Positions 16,908 to 26,839 of a DNA stretch of 36,815 nt are shown here, one piece after another. A program made the translations under genes and the position numbers. Position 1 is the stretch's first letter, and each line of letters starts with the position of its first letter. Origin of the DNA: an uncultured Coriobacteriia bacterium (lineage in GTDB: Bacteria > Actinomycetota > Coriobacteriia > Anaerosomatales > PALSA-660). The stretch is taken from assembly GCA_903831865.1 (NCBI GenBank), contig CAIKZH010000076.1:1-36815 (forward strand), read 5' to 3'. Below the pieces are notes generated by a model. The model saw only the letters and a list, made by a program, of their open reading frames with translations. It searched no databases and was not told the origin of the DNA.

Positions 16908-18428
16908 TCAGAGCAGCGCGGCGAACGCCTCGGGCAGATATGCAACCACATCCTCCGACGTGCAACAAACCGGCGTGAGATCCTCGGAGGCCGCGTCGCC
17001 GGCCGCGCCGTGGACGTGGACTGCCAGTGCGGCGGCATCGAGCGGCGCGAGACCCTGAGCGAGAAAGGTCGCGATGATGCCGGACAGGACGTCGCCGGTG
17101 CCCAGGGTCGCCAGGCCGGGACCTCCCGTGGTGTTCACCACGAGACGTCCCCCTTCGGCGATCAGCGTCGCGGGGCCCTTCAGTACGGCGGCGACCCGGT
17201 GCTGTGCGAGAGCTCGGACCGCGGCGGGCCGGTCGGCGTCCACCACGTCCGCGCCGAGGTCGAGCAGCCGGGCGGCTTCACCAGTGTGCGGCGCGAGCAC
17301 AGTCGGCGCCGTCCGCTCGGCCAGTATGGTGAGGTCGTGTCCCAACGCGAAGAGTGCGTCGGCATCGATCACGAGCGGGACAGCGATCCGCCTGATGAGT
17401 TGCCGCACGACCGCGAGAGTCGCTCCCGCCCGGCCGAGGCCCGGCCCGATGACCACCGCGTCGGCAGCCTCGCACACGCCGAGCGCGGCCTCCAGGGCTG
17501 CGGCGGTCAGCGCGCCTGAGACGTCGGCGGGCAGCGCACGCTTCACCGGCGCGGTCAGCTTCATCTCCACCACCGCAAGCGACGGCGCCGGCACGGCCAC
17601 GGTCACGTATCCTGCTCCGCTGCGGAGCGCACCCGTCGCAGCGAGACATGCGGCGCCGGTCAATCCGGGTGCGCCGCCGATGACGACCACATGTCCACGT
17701 GTGTGCTTGCTCGCGCCGATCGCCAGAGGCGGCAGCAGCTCCGCGTACTCGGCATCGTCCCATACCTCGAGGGAGTCCTCGGGCACAAGGGCGTCCTCGG
17801 GTACACCGATATCCGCCACGACGATCTCTCCGCACAGCGAGGCGCCGGGCTGGAGGAGGCATCCCACCTTCATCGCCGAGAACGTCACGGTGACGTCGGC
17901 CGCGACGGCGGCTCCCGGCGCCGCGCCGGTATCACTGTCGACACCCGACGGCAGGTCCGCCGAGACGACGACAGCGTCCGCGTCGTCGATCGCCCGGATG
18001 AGGGCCGCTTGGGGCTCCCGCGGCTCCCCACGCGATCCGGTGCCGAGCAGTGCATCCACGATGACCGCGCAGTCGGCGAACTCGATCATCGCCATCGCGG
18101 GCGAGTCGGGAACCCGGGACTCCACGCCCGCCGCGACGGCCTCGCGAGCCGCCTGACCGGCCGGCGTGGCGTCATCGCCCACTTCCTTCACGGCGAGCAC
18201 GATCACCCGCTGCCCCCGCTCGTGCAGCCGCCGAGCCGCGACCCAGCCGTCCCCGCCGTTGTTGCCGGTCCCCGCAACGACCACGACCCTGCCGCCGAGG
18301 GCGCGGGCCTGGACCACGTCTGCGAGAGCGGTCCCCGCCCGCTCCTGAAGATCGTGCAGCGCGATGCCGCGCCCGACAGCGGCGGTCTCAGCCAGGCGGA
18401 CCTGCTCGGCGGTCAGAGCTTGGCGCAT
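16908..18428 (-). CDS. nnr: Bifunctional NAD(P)HX epimerase/dehydratase
   Basis: Repairs hydrated NADH and NADPH: the N-terminal domain epimerises the R and S forms and the C-terminal domain dehydrates the S form using ADP. About 506 residues. The N-terminal half carries GTGNNGGDGWVAARRL and ADLPSGVDSDTG; the C-terminal half carries GHVVVIGGAPGLTGAACLAA, APHTGEAARLL and the TGDVLSGIIA motif with its catalytic aspartate. The start at 18428 has AAGGGAG four bases upstream. An in-frame ATG at 18449 adds seven residues and lacks a ribosome site, though it lies closer to the acpS stop. Confidence 0.94.
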   Translation of the reverse strand: MRQALTAEQVRLAETAAVGRGIALHDLQERAGTALADVVQARALGGRVVVVAGTGNNGGDGWVAARRLHERGQRVIVLAVKEVGDDATPAGQAAREAVAAGVESRVPDSPAMAMIEFADCAVIVDALLGTGSRGEPREPQAALIRAIDDADAVVVSADLPSGVDSDTGAAPGAAVAADVTVTFSAMKVGCLLQPGASLCGEIVVADIGVPEDALVPEDSLEVWDDAEYAELLPPLAIGASKHTRGHVVVIGGAPGLTGAACLAATGALRSGAGYVTVAVPAPSLAVVEMKLTAPVKRALPADVSGALTAAALEAALGVCEAADAVVIGPGLGRAGATLAVVRQLIRRIAVPLVIDADALFALGHDLTILAERTAPTVLAPHTGEAARLLDLGADVVDADRPAAVRALAQHRVAAVLKGPATLIAEGGRLVVNTTGGPGLATLGTGDVLSGIIATFLAQGLAPLDAAALAVHVHGAAGDAASEDLTPVCCTSEDVVAYLPEAFAALL

Positions 18429-18451
18429 CGGACTCCCTTGAGGTGGCATCG

Positions 18452-18922
18452 TCAGGAAGACGGCGGCTTCCTGTCATCGAGCAGAGCGCTGGCTTCTTTG
18501 AACTCGGCCGCCCTGCGCTTCACCGGATCGGGAGCCGCCGCCGTCTCGCCCGGCCGGATGGCGACCGCCGACGCGACCGCCGTCGCGTGAGTGTACGAGA
18601 GCGAGAGGTGCATCTCGACCACTCCCATCTCGCGGGCCACGTCGGCGGCCCGGCCGGAGAGTGCGGGGACAGGGCGGCCGCCCGCGTCGCGCGTCACTTC
18701 GACGTCCCTGAACTTCATGCCCGAAAAGCCGGTGCCGAGGGCCTTCAGGACCGCCTCCTTTGCGGCGAACCTCAGGGCATAGTGGACCGCCGGCCGGTTG
18801 CGGCTCTCGCAGTACGCCTGCTCGTCCGGTGAGAAGATGCGGTCCTTCATCCGGGGATGGCGCTCCAGTGCCGCCGCCATGCGGTCTATCTCCACGATGT
18901 CGACGCCGAGGCCGGTGATCAT
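18452..18922 (-). CDS. acpS: Holo-[acyl-carrier-protein] synthase
   Basis: Transfers 4'-phosphopantetheine from CoA to acyl carrier protein. The 156-residue protein has the Mg2+-binding motifs GVDIVEIDRM (Asp8) and RFAAKEAVLKALGTG (Glu56), and LSYTHATAVASAVA near the end of the core. The family is usually about 120-130 residues; here a charged tail of about 30 residues follows (from RPGETAAAPD) with no recognised motif. The ATG abuts the glmS stop directly (TAGATG). Confidence 0.94.
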   Translation of the reverse strand: MITGLGVDIVEIDRMAAALERHPRMKDRIFSPDEQAYCESRNRPAVHYALRFAAKEAVLKALGTGFSGMKFRDVEVTRDAGGRPVPALSGRAADVAREMGVVEMHLSLSYTHATAVASAVAIRPGETAAAPDPVKRRAAEFKEASALLDDRKPPSS

Positions 18923-20749
<1,827 letters not shown>

Positions 20750-20853
20750 GTGTCATGACCTCCGGGTGTCGTCGATGCAGGTATGCCGACGGACATGTGG
20801 GCGCGGACGCGGAGACCGCCCTGCCGTCGGTGGGTGTGCGCGAGTCGCGCTCG

Positions 20854-21010
20854 GGTCCTGTTTCTCCACACCGTTCTGTCTCCGGGGTCGCCCTCGGGCT
20901 TTGTCGGTGTGGTCACGACATCGGGATGCGATGCCGGGGAGCCATCCGCCGAATGTTTCGATCAGCTCCCACCTCGTCGACTGCGCTGACCAGCGCGCAG
21001 TCCCGGCGCT
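20854..21010 (-). ncRNA. glmS ribozyme/riboswitch
   Basis: The 393-bp gap between glmM and glmS holds the self-cleaving glmS RNA. Read on the minus strand, the cleavage site is A-GCGCC, with cleavage expected between 21010 and 21009. P1 pairs 21002-20995 with 20986-20979 (8 bp, perfect). The core is GACGAGGTGGGAGC followed by GATCGAA and TTCGGCGGATGGCTCCC, nearly identical to the core of known glmS ribozymes; GGGAGC pairs with GCTCCC. P2 pairs GCCGG (21007-21003) with CCGGC (20937-20933). P4 pairs 20912-20905 with 20873-20866 (8 bp), with the small P4.1 hairpin inside. The 3' limit and P3 are approximate. The RNA sits about 105 nt before the glmS ATG. Confidence 0.93.
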
Positions 21011-21120
21011 TGTGGATCACGCTACGCGTCCGTGTATGGTCGGGCAGCAGCTCCCTCCGACCGCGCCCTTGGGTGGTGCCGCGCGACAGGGTCATCGTAG
21101 CAGAGCGTCCGCAGGCCTTG

Positions 21121-21138
21121 CGTCACGATAGCGTGACG
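21121..21138 (-). terminator. Short hairpin after glmM
   Basis: A perfect 7-bp stem, CGTCACG and CGTGACG, with a 4-nt loop, starts 4 bp past the glmM stop. No U-run follows, so it may be a weak terminator, an mRNA end stabiliser or a chance palindrome. If it terminates, glmS needs a promoter in 21011-21120, where only a lone -10-like TACGAT (21099-21094) was seen. Confidence 0.35.
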
Positions 21139-21142
21139 GACC

Positions 21143-22474
21143 TCATCCGAGTTGGGCGTGGACCACCTGCACCAGACGGGCGACGACAGCCTGCGCCGTC
21201 TGGCTCTCGGAGGCCTCCGCCATCACCCTGACGACCGGTTCTGTACCGCTCGCTCGCACCAGCACTCTCCCCCGTTCGCCGAGGGCGGCCTTCTCGGCCT
21301 CGATCGCCCCGGCTATCGCGGTGTTGCCTGGAAGTCCGGACAGGTCGGAGACCCGCACGTTCTCGAGGACCTGCGGGTAGCGTCGCATGACCCGCTTCAA
21401 CTCGGACAGCGGTCGTCCAGACGACCGGACGGCGCCGAGTAGCTGGATCGCGGTGATGAGACCGTCGCCCGTGGTCGTGTGCTGCAGGAAGATGATGTGG
21501 CCCGACTGCTCGCCTCCGAGCGCCGCTCCTGACCTGCGCATCTCCTCAAGCACATACCGGTCCCCCACGGCCGTCGTGCGGACGTCCACGCCCATCTCGC
21601 GCATCGCGACGATGAACCCGAGATTAGTCATGACGGTACCGACGACCACATCGCCGGTGAGGGTGCCGGCCTCGTGCATCATCCTGGCGCAGATCGCCAT
21701 GATCTCGTCGCCGTCCACCTCGGCCCCGGTCTCGTCGACCGCGAGGGTCCGGTCGGCGTCGCCGTCATGGGCGATCCCGAGGTCGGCGCCGGCCGCACGC
21801 ACCGCCTGCGTCAGCACTTCAAGATGCGTCGACCCGCAACCGAGGTTGATGTCTGTCCCGTTCCAGTCGCAGTCGATCTCGTCGACGTGAGCGCCCAGTT
21901 CGCGAAGGGCCAGGGCGCTCGTGGTCGATCCAGCCCCGTGGCCGCAGTCGAGCACGATCCTCAGACCCTCGAGCCGCTCAGGCGCCGTAGCGACGGCGTG
22001 CCGGACGTAGCGCGCGACAGCGTCCTCCAGCCGCGACACGATGCCGACCTCGGCTCCCGTCGGCCGCTCGGGATGGTCCGAACCGGCGACGAACGCCTCG
22101 ATCGCGCCCTCCACGTCGTCGGCGAGCTTGAAACCGTCGCGGTCGAAGAACTTGATGCCGTTGTACTCCGCCGGGTTGTGGGATGCGGAGATCACGGCGC
22201 CCGCATCTGCGCCGAGCTCCCTTGTGAGGAAGGCGACCGCCGGCGTCGGCACGATGCCGGCAAGCAGTGCATCGGCCCCCGCCGCGCCGATGCCTGCGAC
22301 GAGAGCGGCCTCGAGCATGTCGCCGCTGCGCCTGGTGTCCCGGCCGATGACGATCCGGCCTCCCTGCTTCGCGAGGATGCGGCCCGCAGCCTCCCCCAAG
22401 CGGAAGGCGAGCTCGGGAGAGAGATCAGCGTTCGCGATGCCGCGGACGCCATCGGTTCCGAAGAGTCGGCCCAT
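21143..22474 (-). CDS. glmM: Phosphoglucosamine mutase
   Basis: Interconverts glucosamine 6-phosphate and glucosamine 1-phosphate, the step after GlmS. The 443-residue protein starts MGRLFGTDGVRGIANADLSP and has the phosphoserine loop VISASHNPAEYNG (active Ser98), the Mg2+ loop DGDADR and the C-terminal phosphate loop RASGTEPVVRVM. The ATG at 22474 is preferred, with AAGGGA nine bases before it; an in-frame GTG at 22492 has poor spacing. It follows rpsI across a strong hairpin and precedes the glmS leader. Confidence 0.96.
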   Translation of the reverse strand: MGRLFGTDGVRGIANADLSPELAFRLGEAAGRILAKQGGRIVIGRDTRRSGDMLEAALVAGIGAAGADALLAGIVPTPAVAFLTRELGADAGAVISASHNPAEYNGIKFFDRDGFKLADDVEGAIEAFVAGSDHPERPTGAEVGIVSRLEDAVARYVRHAVATAPERLEGLRIVLDCGHGAGSTTSALALRELGAHVDEIDCDWNGTDINLGCGSTHLEVLTQAVRAAGADLGIAHDGDADRTLAVDETGAEVDGDEIMAICARMMHEAGTLTGDVVVGTVMTNLGFIVAMREMGVDVRTTAVGDRYVLEEMRRSGAALGGEQSGHIIFLQHTTTGDGLITAIQLLGAVRSSGRPLSELKRVMRRYPQVLENVRVSDLSGLPGNTAIAGAIEAEKAALGERGRVLVRASGTEPVVRVMAEASESQTAQAVVARLVQVVHAQLG

Positions 22475-22538
22475 CTGTCGCGGTCCCTTCACTTCTCCGG
22501 CGACCTGGCGAGGACGCTGCCGAATGATACCGCACGCA

Positions 22539-22570
22539 CGGAGGCCCGCCGCACACGCGGCGGGCCTCCG
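22539..22570 (-). terminator. Strong hairpin terminator after rplM-rpsI
   Basis: A perfect 14-bp GC-rich stem, CGGAGGCCCGCCGC and its complement, closes a 4-nt loop. It begins 21 bp past the rpsI stop and precedes glmM. No U-tract follows on the minus strand. Confidence 0.7.
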
Positions 22571-22591
22571 GTAGCGATCGGGTGTTTCGGA

Positions 22592-22987
22592 CTAGCGCTT
22601 GCTGAACTGCGGGCGCTTGCGGGCCTTCTTCAGCCCGTACTTCTTGCGCTCCACCATGCGGGGGTCGCGTCGCAGCAGGCCGTTGTGCTTGAGTTCAGCG
22701 CGATAGTCCTCGCCGGCCTCGAGCATCGCACGGGAGATGCCGTGGCGCAGCGCGCCGGCCTGACCCGAGAGCCCGCCGCCATGCAGAGAGGCCACCACGT
22801 CGAACCTGCCGACGGTCTCAGTCACCTTGAAGGGTGTCTCGATCAGAGTGATGAGCACCGTCCGTCCGAAATAGGACGCCGCGTCGCGGCCGTTGACTGT
22901 GATGTTGCCGGTACCGGGCATCAGCCGCACGCGGGCGACCGAGGTCTTCCGCCTGCCCGTGCCTTGATAGACTGCCTTGTCCGTCAT
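22592..22987 (-). CDS. rpsI: 30S ribosomal protein S9
   Basis: Small-subunit protein whose C-terminal tail reaches the P-site tRNA. The 131-residue product has the family motifs [14 protein letters not shown], the Gly-rich [19 protein letters not shown] and the conserved end [12 protein letters not shown]. It lies 6 bp downstream of rplM, the usual two-gene operon. Confidence 0.97.
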   Translation of the reverse strand: MTDKAVYQGTGRRKTSVARVRLMPGTGNITVNGRDAASYFGRTVLITLIETPFKVTETVGRFDVVASLHGGGLSGQAGALRHGISRAMLEAGEDYRAELKHNGLLRRDPRMVERKKYGLKKARKRPQFSKR

Positions 22988-22993
22988 CGGTCG

Positions 22994-23428
22994 CTAGACC
23001 TCCAGGGTGATCTTGCGGGGCTTCTGGGCCTCGTGCTTGTGATCCGGGCCCCCGTACACCTTGAGCTTCATGCCCATGGCACGGCCCAGTGTGTTCTTCG
23101 GAAGCATCCCCTTGACCGCGTGCTCGATGACACGCTCAGGACGCTTCGCGAGCAGCGACTGCAGCGATACCTCCTTGAGTCCACCCGGGAAACCGGAGTG
23201 GTGGAAGTACCTCTTGCCTTCCAGCTTGTTGCCGGTGACCTTGATCTTCGAAGCGTTCACGATGATGACGAAGTCACCGACGTCGAGATGCGGTGAGTAC
23301 TGCGGCTTGCGCTTGCCCTTGAGTATCTGGGCGACTTCGCTCGCGAGCCGGCCGAGCGTGAGGTCCGTGGCATCGACGAGCACCCATTCGCGCTCGATCT
23401 CGCCCGGCTTGGCATGGTACGTCTTCAA
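22994..23428 (-). CDS. rplM: 50S ribosomal protein L13
   Basis: Early-assembly protein of the large subunit. The 144-residue product is full length, with [19 protein letters not shown], the [14 protein letters not shown] motif and [21 protein letters not shown] precedes the ATG closely. It is the first gene of rplM-rpsI, behind a clear promoter and a leader of about 75 nt that contains a hairpin. Confidence 0.97.
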   Translation of the reverse strand: MKTYHAKPGEIEREWVLVDATDLTLGRLASEVAQILKGKRKPQYSPHLDVGDFVIIVNASKIKVTGNKLEGKRYFHHSGFPGGLKEVSLQSLLAKRPERVIEHAVKGMLPKNTLGRAMGMKLKVYGGPDHKHEAQKPRKITLEV

Positions 23429-23475
23429 ATCGGATCTCCTCGGGGTGCCTCATGCAGCTTGTGCGCACTTCGGTC

Positions 23476-23499
23476 CCACGGAGTCACGAACCCCCGTGG
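23476..23499 (-). promoter_or_regulatory. Possible leader hairpin of rplM
   Basis: In the predicted 5' untranslated region of rplM a 6-bp stem, CCACGG and CCGTGG, closes a 12-nt loop. L13 operons of several bacteria carry autoregulatory leader RNAs, so this could be one, but the fold matches no leader class I can name. Confidence 0.3.
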
Positions 23500-23512
23500 A
23501 ACGAACCGTCAC

Positions 23513-23541
23513 AGTCTGCCACGGCCCCCGCCCCGAGTCAA
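23513..23541 (-). promoter_or_regulatory. Sigma70-type promoter of rplM-rpsI
   Basis: On the minus strand a -35 box TTGACT (23541-23536), a 17-bp spacer and a -10 box CAGACT (23518-23513) lie between the truA stop and rplM. Transcription would start at about 23506, giving a leader of roughly 75 nt. Confidence 0.6.
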
Positions 23542-23547
23542 CGACCG

Positions 23548-24366
23548 TCAACGCTTCCGGGCGTGTCCACCCTCGGACACGGCCTCGGGCGCCAGCCATG
23601 CGTCGTCCGGATACATGACGCGCCAGAGGGTGAGACCGTGGGAAGGGGCGGTAGGGCCCGCCGCAGCGCGCTCCCGGGCGGACAGCGCCTCCCCGATCCA
23701 CGACTCCGCCCTGTGCCCGAGTCCGACATCGACGAGTGATCCCGCGACGATGCGGACCATCGAGTGCACGAAGCTCCGCCCGACGACCGTGATCGTCAGG
23801 CAGTCCTCGCCCATCTCGCAGCCGCGCTCGACATCGATCCGCTCGATGTGGCGCACCGTGGTCGAGAGGTCGGCCGACCCCGCCACGCAGAAGGAGCGGA
23901 AGTCGTGCTCGCCCTGGAGCGCCGTCGCAGCCCGCCGCATCGCGGCCAGATCCAGAGGTCGCTTGACCCACCAGGCCGTCCGGTGCAGGAAGAGCGGCGG
24001 CACGGGACCGGAGACGATCCGGTAGCGGTACTCGCGCGAAAGCGCCGAGTGTCGGGCGGAGAAGCCGGCGACCGCGCGCCTCACCTCGCGGACGGCGATC
24101 GCGGGTCCGCATAGCGCGTTCAAGCTCCTCAGAAGCTCCAGCGGCGCCGGATCAGCGGTGTCCGCCTCGAAGCTGACCACCTGCCCGAGCGCGTGCACTC
24201 CCGCATCTGTCCTACCCGCACCGACAGTATCGACGTGCCTCCGCACCGCGACGGCGAGCGCGTCCTCGAGCGAGCCCTGGACGGTGCGCAGCCCTTCCTG
24301 TCGCGCGAACCCGTGGAAGGGGTTCCCGTCGTAGGAGACGACCAACGCGGTCACGTCGGCCTTCAC
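23548..24366 (-). CDS. truA: tRNA pseudouridine(38-40) synthase TruA
   Basis: Converts uridines 38-40 of the anticodon arm to pseudouridine. The 272-residue protein has the catalytic motif VGAGRTDAGVHALGQVV (Asp54), SREYRYRI and FVHSMVRIVAGSLVDVG. The start is a GTG at 24366 that overlaps the ecfT stop as GTGA; an open frame upstream is a shadow of ecfT. The order ecfA1-ecfA2-ecfT-truA-rplM-rpsI is a familiar conserved arrangement. Confidence 0.94.
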   Translation of the reverse strand: MKADVTALVVSYDGNPFHGFARQEGLRTVQGSLEDALAVAVRRHVDTVGAGRTDAGVHALGQVVSFEADTADPAPLELLRSLNALCGPAIAVREVRRAVAGFSARHSALSREYRYRIVSGPVPPLFLHRTAWWVKRPLDLAAMRRAATALQGEHDFRSFCVAGSADLSTTVRHIERIDVERGCEMGEDCLTITVVGRSFVHSMVRIVAGSLVDVGLGHRAESWIGEALSARERAAAGPTAPSHGLTLWRVMYPDDAWLAPEAVSEGGHARKR

Positions 24367-25166
24367 AGGAACACGGCCATCGCGATGAGCGCCGCGCCGC
24401 AGGCCAGCATGATCGCCCAGTCCGCCGCACGCATCCGGGTCGGGTTCATGCGCGTCCTGCCCTCGCTTCCGCGATAGCACCGCGCCTCCATGGCTGTCGC
24501 GAGCGCGTCCGCTCTGCGGAACAGCTGGTAGAAGAGTGGGATGAGGACCGGGCCGTACGCCCGCGCACGCCTCAGCGGCCCGCCCTGATCGAAGACCGCG
24601 CCCCGAGCCTGCTGGGCGGTGATGATCCCCTCGGCTTCGTCCGCTGTGGTGGGGATGAAGCGCAGCGCGATCGTGAGCGTCATGGCGAGGTCCCCCACAG
24701 GCACGCGGAGCGCCTTGAGCGGCGCGAGCGAGCGCTCGAGGCCGCTCGTCAGCTCCACCGGGCTCGTGGTCAGCGTGAGAAGTGACGTGCCGGTGACAAG
24801 CAGGAGGATGCGCGCGGCGAAGAAGATGCCCGTGAGCAGGCCCCCGGCGACCACCGCGAACGGCCCCACTCGTACGAGCGCCACTGCGGTATTCAGGGCC
24901 ACCCCGTTCACTACGATGGTGAGGACCATGATGAGCCCGACTGCCCGCAGACCGCGCGCGACCGCGCGGACCGGCACGCGCGACAGCGCGATCGTCGCAG
25001 CCACGGCGGCGGCCAGTGCGAAAAGGGCCACGAAGGGGCTCTGCCGGGGGATGATGAAGAGGGCCACCGTGAACGCGGTGACCACGCCGATCTTCGCAGC
25101 GGCGTCGAGCTCGTGCACGGGAGAAGCGCCGGGCACGTACTGCCCTATCCCGGAGATGGACCTCAC
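24363..25166 (-). CDS. ecfT: ECF transporter transmembrane component EcfT
   Basis: Membrane scaffold of energy-coupling-factor vitamin/metal transporters; it links the two ATPases to interchangeable substrate-binding S components. The 267-residue protein starts GQYVPGASPVHELDAAAKIG, has several hydrophobic segments, and carries the coupling-helix motifs QQARGA and AMEARCYRG that contact the ATPases. It overlaps ecfA2 by 4 nt (ATGA) and truA by 4 nt. No S component is encoded nearby, as in group II ECF systems where S genes are scattered. Confidence 0.95.
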   Translation of the reverse strand: MRSISGIGQYVPGASPVHELDAAAKIGVVTAFTVALFIIPRQSPFVALFALAAAVAATIALSRVPVRAVARGLRAVGLIMVLTIVVNGVALNTAVALVRVGPFAVVAGGLLTGIFFAARILLLVTGTSLLTLTTSPVELTSGLERSLAPLKALRVPVGDLAMTLTIALRFIPTTADEAEGIITAQQARGAVFDQGGPLRRARAYGPVLIPLFYQLFRRADALATAMEARCYRGSEGRTRMNPTRMRAADWAIMLACGAALIAMAVFL

Positions 25167-26005
25167 TGCGAGTACCCCGAAGCCGCCAGTATCTCAGCGG
25201 CGCGCGCAGGGTCGAACGCCAACGCGCCGACCGCCCGCCCCGCTCGTTGCGCGGTCAGCAGCAAGGTTCGGACGACTTCGGGCGGCTCGATGAGGCCGCG
25301 CTCCCAAAGCCCCGGCATCTCCTCGAGCAGCTGTTGCGTCGTCCCCGAGAAGACGCTGCGCCCCTGGCGCAGCACGAGCGCACGATCGGCGGATCCGATG
25401 AACTCGTCGGGATCGTGCGTGACGACGAGCACCCCGGCGTGCTCGCGTGCGTTGGCCAGCGCCGCCTGCACCGCGCGCCTTCCGGGCGCGTCCAACCCCG
25501 CCGTGGGCTCGTCGAGAAGCAGGTACTTCGGACGCATCGCAAGCACGCCCGCGAGGGCCGCGCGACGCGCCTCCCCTCCCGACAGGCCCCACGGCTCTCG
25601 AGGACCGAACACGAGCGGATCGAGCCCGACTCCTGCCAGAGCGTCGCGGGCGTCTCGGACCGCGTCCGCCTTGGCGCGACCAAGGTTGCGCGGACCGAAG
25701 GCGCAGTCCTCTTCCACGGTCGGCGCGAAGAACTGGGCCTCGGGACGCTGGAACACAAGACCCACCACCCCGCGTCGCGAGCCCGGCCCGCTCACCGGAG
25801 CGTCATCCACCGTCACGCTCCCACCCGAGGGACCGAGCAGGCCAGCGATGGCGCGCAGCAGCGTGGTCTTGCCCGAGCCCGTGGGACCCGTCACCACGCA
25901 CAGTTCGTGCAGGTCCAGCTCCAGGGAGACTCCCTCCAGCGCGCGTGACGCCAGCAGGGTGCCGGCCGCGTAATCGCACGTCAGGTCCGAGGCGATCAGT
26001 GCCAC
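25163..26005 (-). CDS. ecfA2: ECF transporter ATPase EcfA2
   Basis: One of the two ABC ATPases that power ECF vitamin/metal uptake. The 280-residue protein has Walker A GPTGSGKT (40-47), the Q-loop VFQRPEAQFF, signature LSGGEARRAALAGVLA, Walker B YLLLDEPTAGLD and the switch histidine in VVTHD. The start is GTG at 26005, overlapping the 3' end of ecfA1 by 10 nt. The same frame stays open far upstream into ecfA1 because of the lesion there; the domain structure shows that EcfA2 begins at this GTG. Confidence 0.93.
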   Translation of the reverse strand: MALIASDLTCDYAAGTLLASRALEGVSLELDLHELCVVTGPTGSGKTTLLRAIAGLLGPSGGSVTVDDAPVSGPGSRRGVVGLVFQRPEAQFFAPTVEEDCAFGPRNLGRAKADAVRDARDALAGVGLDPLVFGPREPWGLSGGEARRAALAGVLAMRPKYLLLDEPTAGLDAPGRRAVQAALANAREHAGVLVVTHDPDEFIGSADRALVLRQGRSVFSGTTQQLLEEMPGLWERGLIEPPEVVRTLLLTAQRAGRAVGALAFDPARAAEILAASGYSQ

Positions 26006-26734
26006 AGGGCCGCCGCCAAGGCCTCGGAGTCGAGAGCCAGGAAGGGCACGTCGACACCAGATCGGCGCAGCGCCGCGCCGATCTGGCCCGCGGGGGGCAG
26101 CTCGAGACCGAGACGGTCGAGAAGACGCTCGTCGCCCAGAAGCGCCTCGGGCCTGCCCTCGAACTCCACCCGGCCCGCAGCGAGGCCCACCACCCTGTCG
26201 GCGACCGCGAGAGCCGCCGCATCGTGCGTGATCAGGAGGACGCCCTGCCCGCGAGCGTGGGCGAGCGAGTCCGCGATCGAGAGGACGGCTCGGCGGCCGG
26301 GCGGGTCCAACATCGCCGTCGGCTCGTCCAGCACGAGGTACGGCGGAGCCATGGCGAGCGCGCCGGCGACCGCGAGCCGCTGCTTCTGGCCCTCGGACAG
26401 CAGGTGGGGCTCGCGCCGCTCGAGGCCGGTGAGTCCGACCGCGGCGAGCGCCACGTCCACCCGACTCCGGATCTCCGCCGAGGCCAGGCCGAGGTTCTCG
26501 GGCGCGAACATCCCACAGTCGATCCGGATCGGCTGTGTCTACGCCGTCGACGATGACCGTGCCCTCGGTGGGGAGCAGCAGGGCATCGCACAGTCTCGCG
26601 AGCGTGGACTTGCCGGAGCCGTTGGCGCCGACGATCGCGACGAGCTCGCCCGGCTCGAATCGCAGGGACACACCGTTCAGTGCGCTCGGCGCGCCCGGCT
26701 CATAGCGATGGCTGACCGACTCGAACACGATCAC
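25996..26734 (-). pseudogene. ecfA1: ECF transporter ATPase EcfA1, frameshifted with internal deletion
   Basis: The partner ATPase of EcfA2. The N-terminal part (MIVFESVSHRYEPG to DPDRLWDV) is intact with Walker A GANGSGKST (36-44). The reading frame then shifts, and the protein continues in another frame from FAPENLGLASAEIRSRVDVA (about 26508) to the stop at 25996, with signature LSEGQKQRLAVAGALA, Walker B YLVLDEPTAMLD and LLITHD intact. Between the two parts, about 30 residues normally present (RR..GMVFQNP..Q..VEEDVAF in homologues) are absent, including the Q-loop. The joint lies at TTCGC (26508-26504), a sequence that would be expected at both sides of the lost segment. The gene is therefore broken as read; an assembly error is the alternative. 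Confidence 0.85.
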
Positions 26735-26764
26735 GGCGACTCCCGCGGACCTCGACAGACGAGC

Positions 26765-26791
26765 CGGGAGGGCCCCAGCGGGGCCCTCCCG
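26765..26791 (-). terminator. Strong hairpin terminator of the ribosomal super-operon
   Basis: A perfect 12-bp stem, CGGGAGGGCCCC and GGGGCCCTCCCG, with a 3-nt loop lies 48 bp after the rplQ stop and 30 bp before the ecfA1 start. No U-tract is evident. Confidence 0.7.
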
Positions 26792-26839
26792 AGATGGTAC
26801 ACGTGCGCGACACGCGGCGCGCGCCCGCAGGCGATGACC

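Noticed and set aside
20755-21231. Plus-strand open frames across the glmM-glmS gap
   Set aside because: They overlap the conserved ribozyme on the other strand, have no good ribosome site and show no recognisable protein.
25163-26734. A natural fused double ABC ATPase (EcfA1-EcfA2 in one protein)
   Set aside because: The middle part is out of frame with respect to the EcfA1 homology, which is found in another frame; a genuine fusion would keep both ATPase halves readable in one frame.
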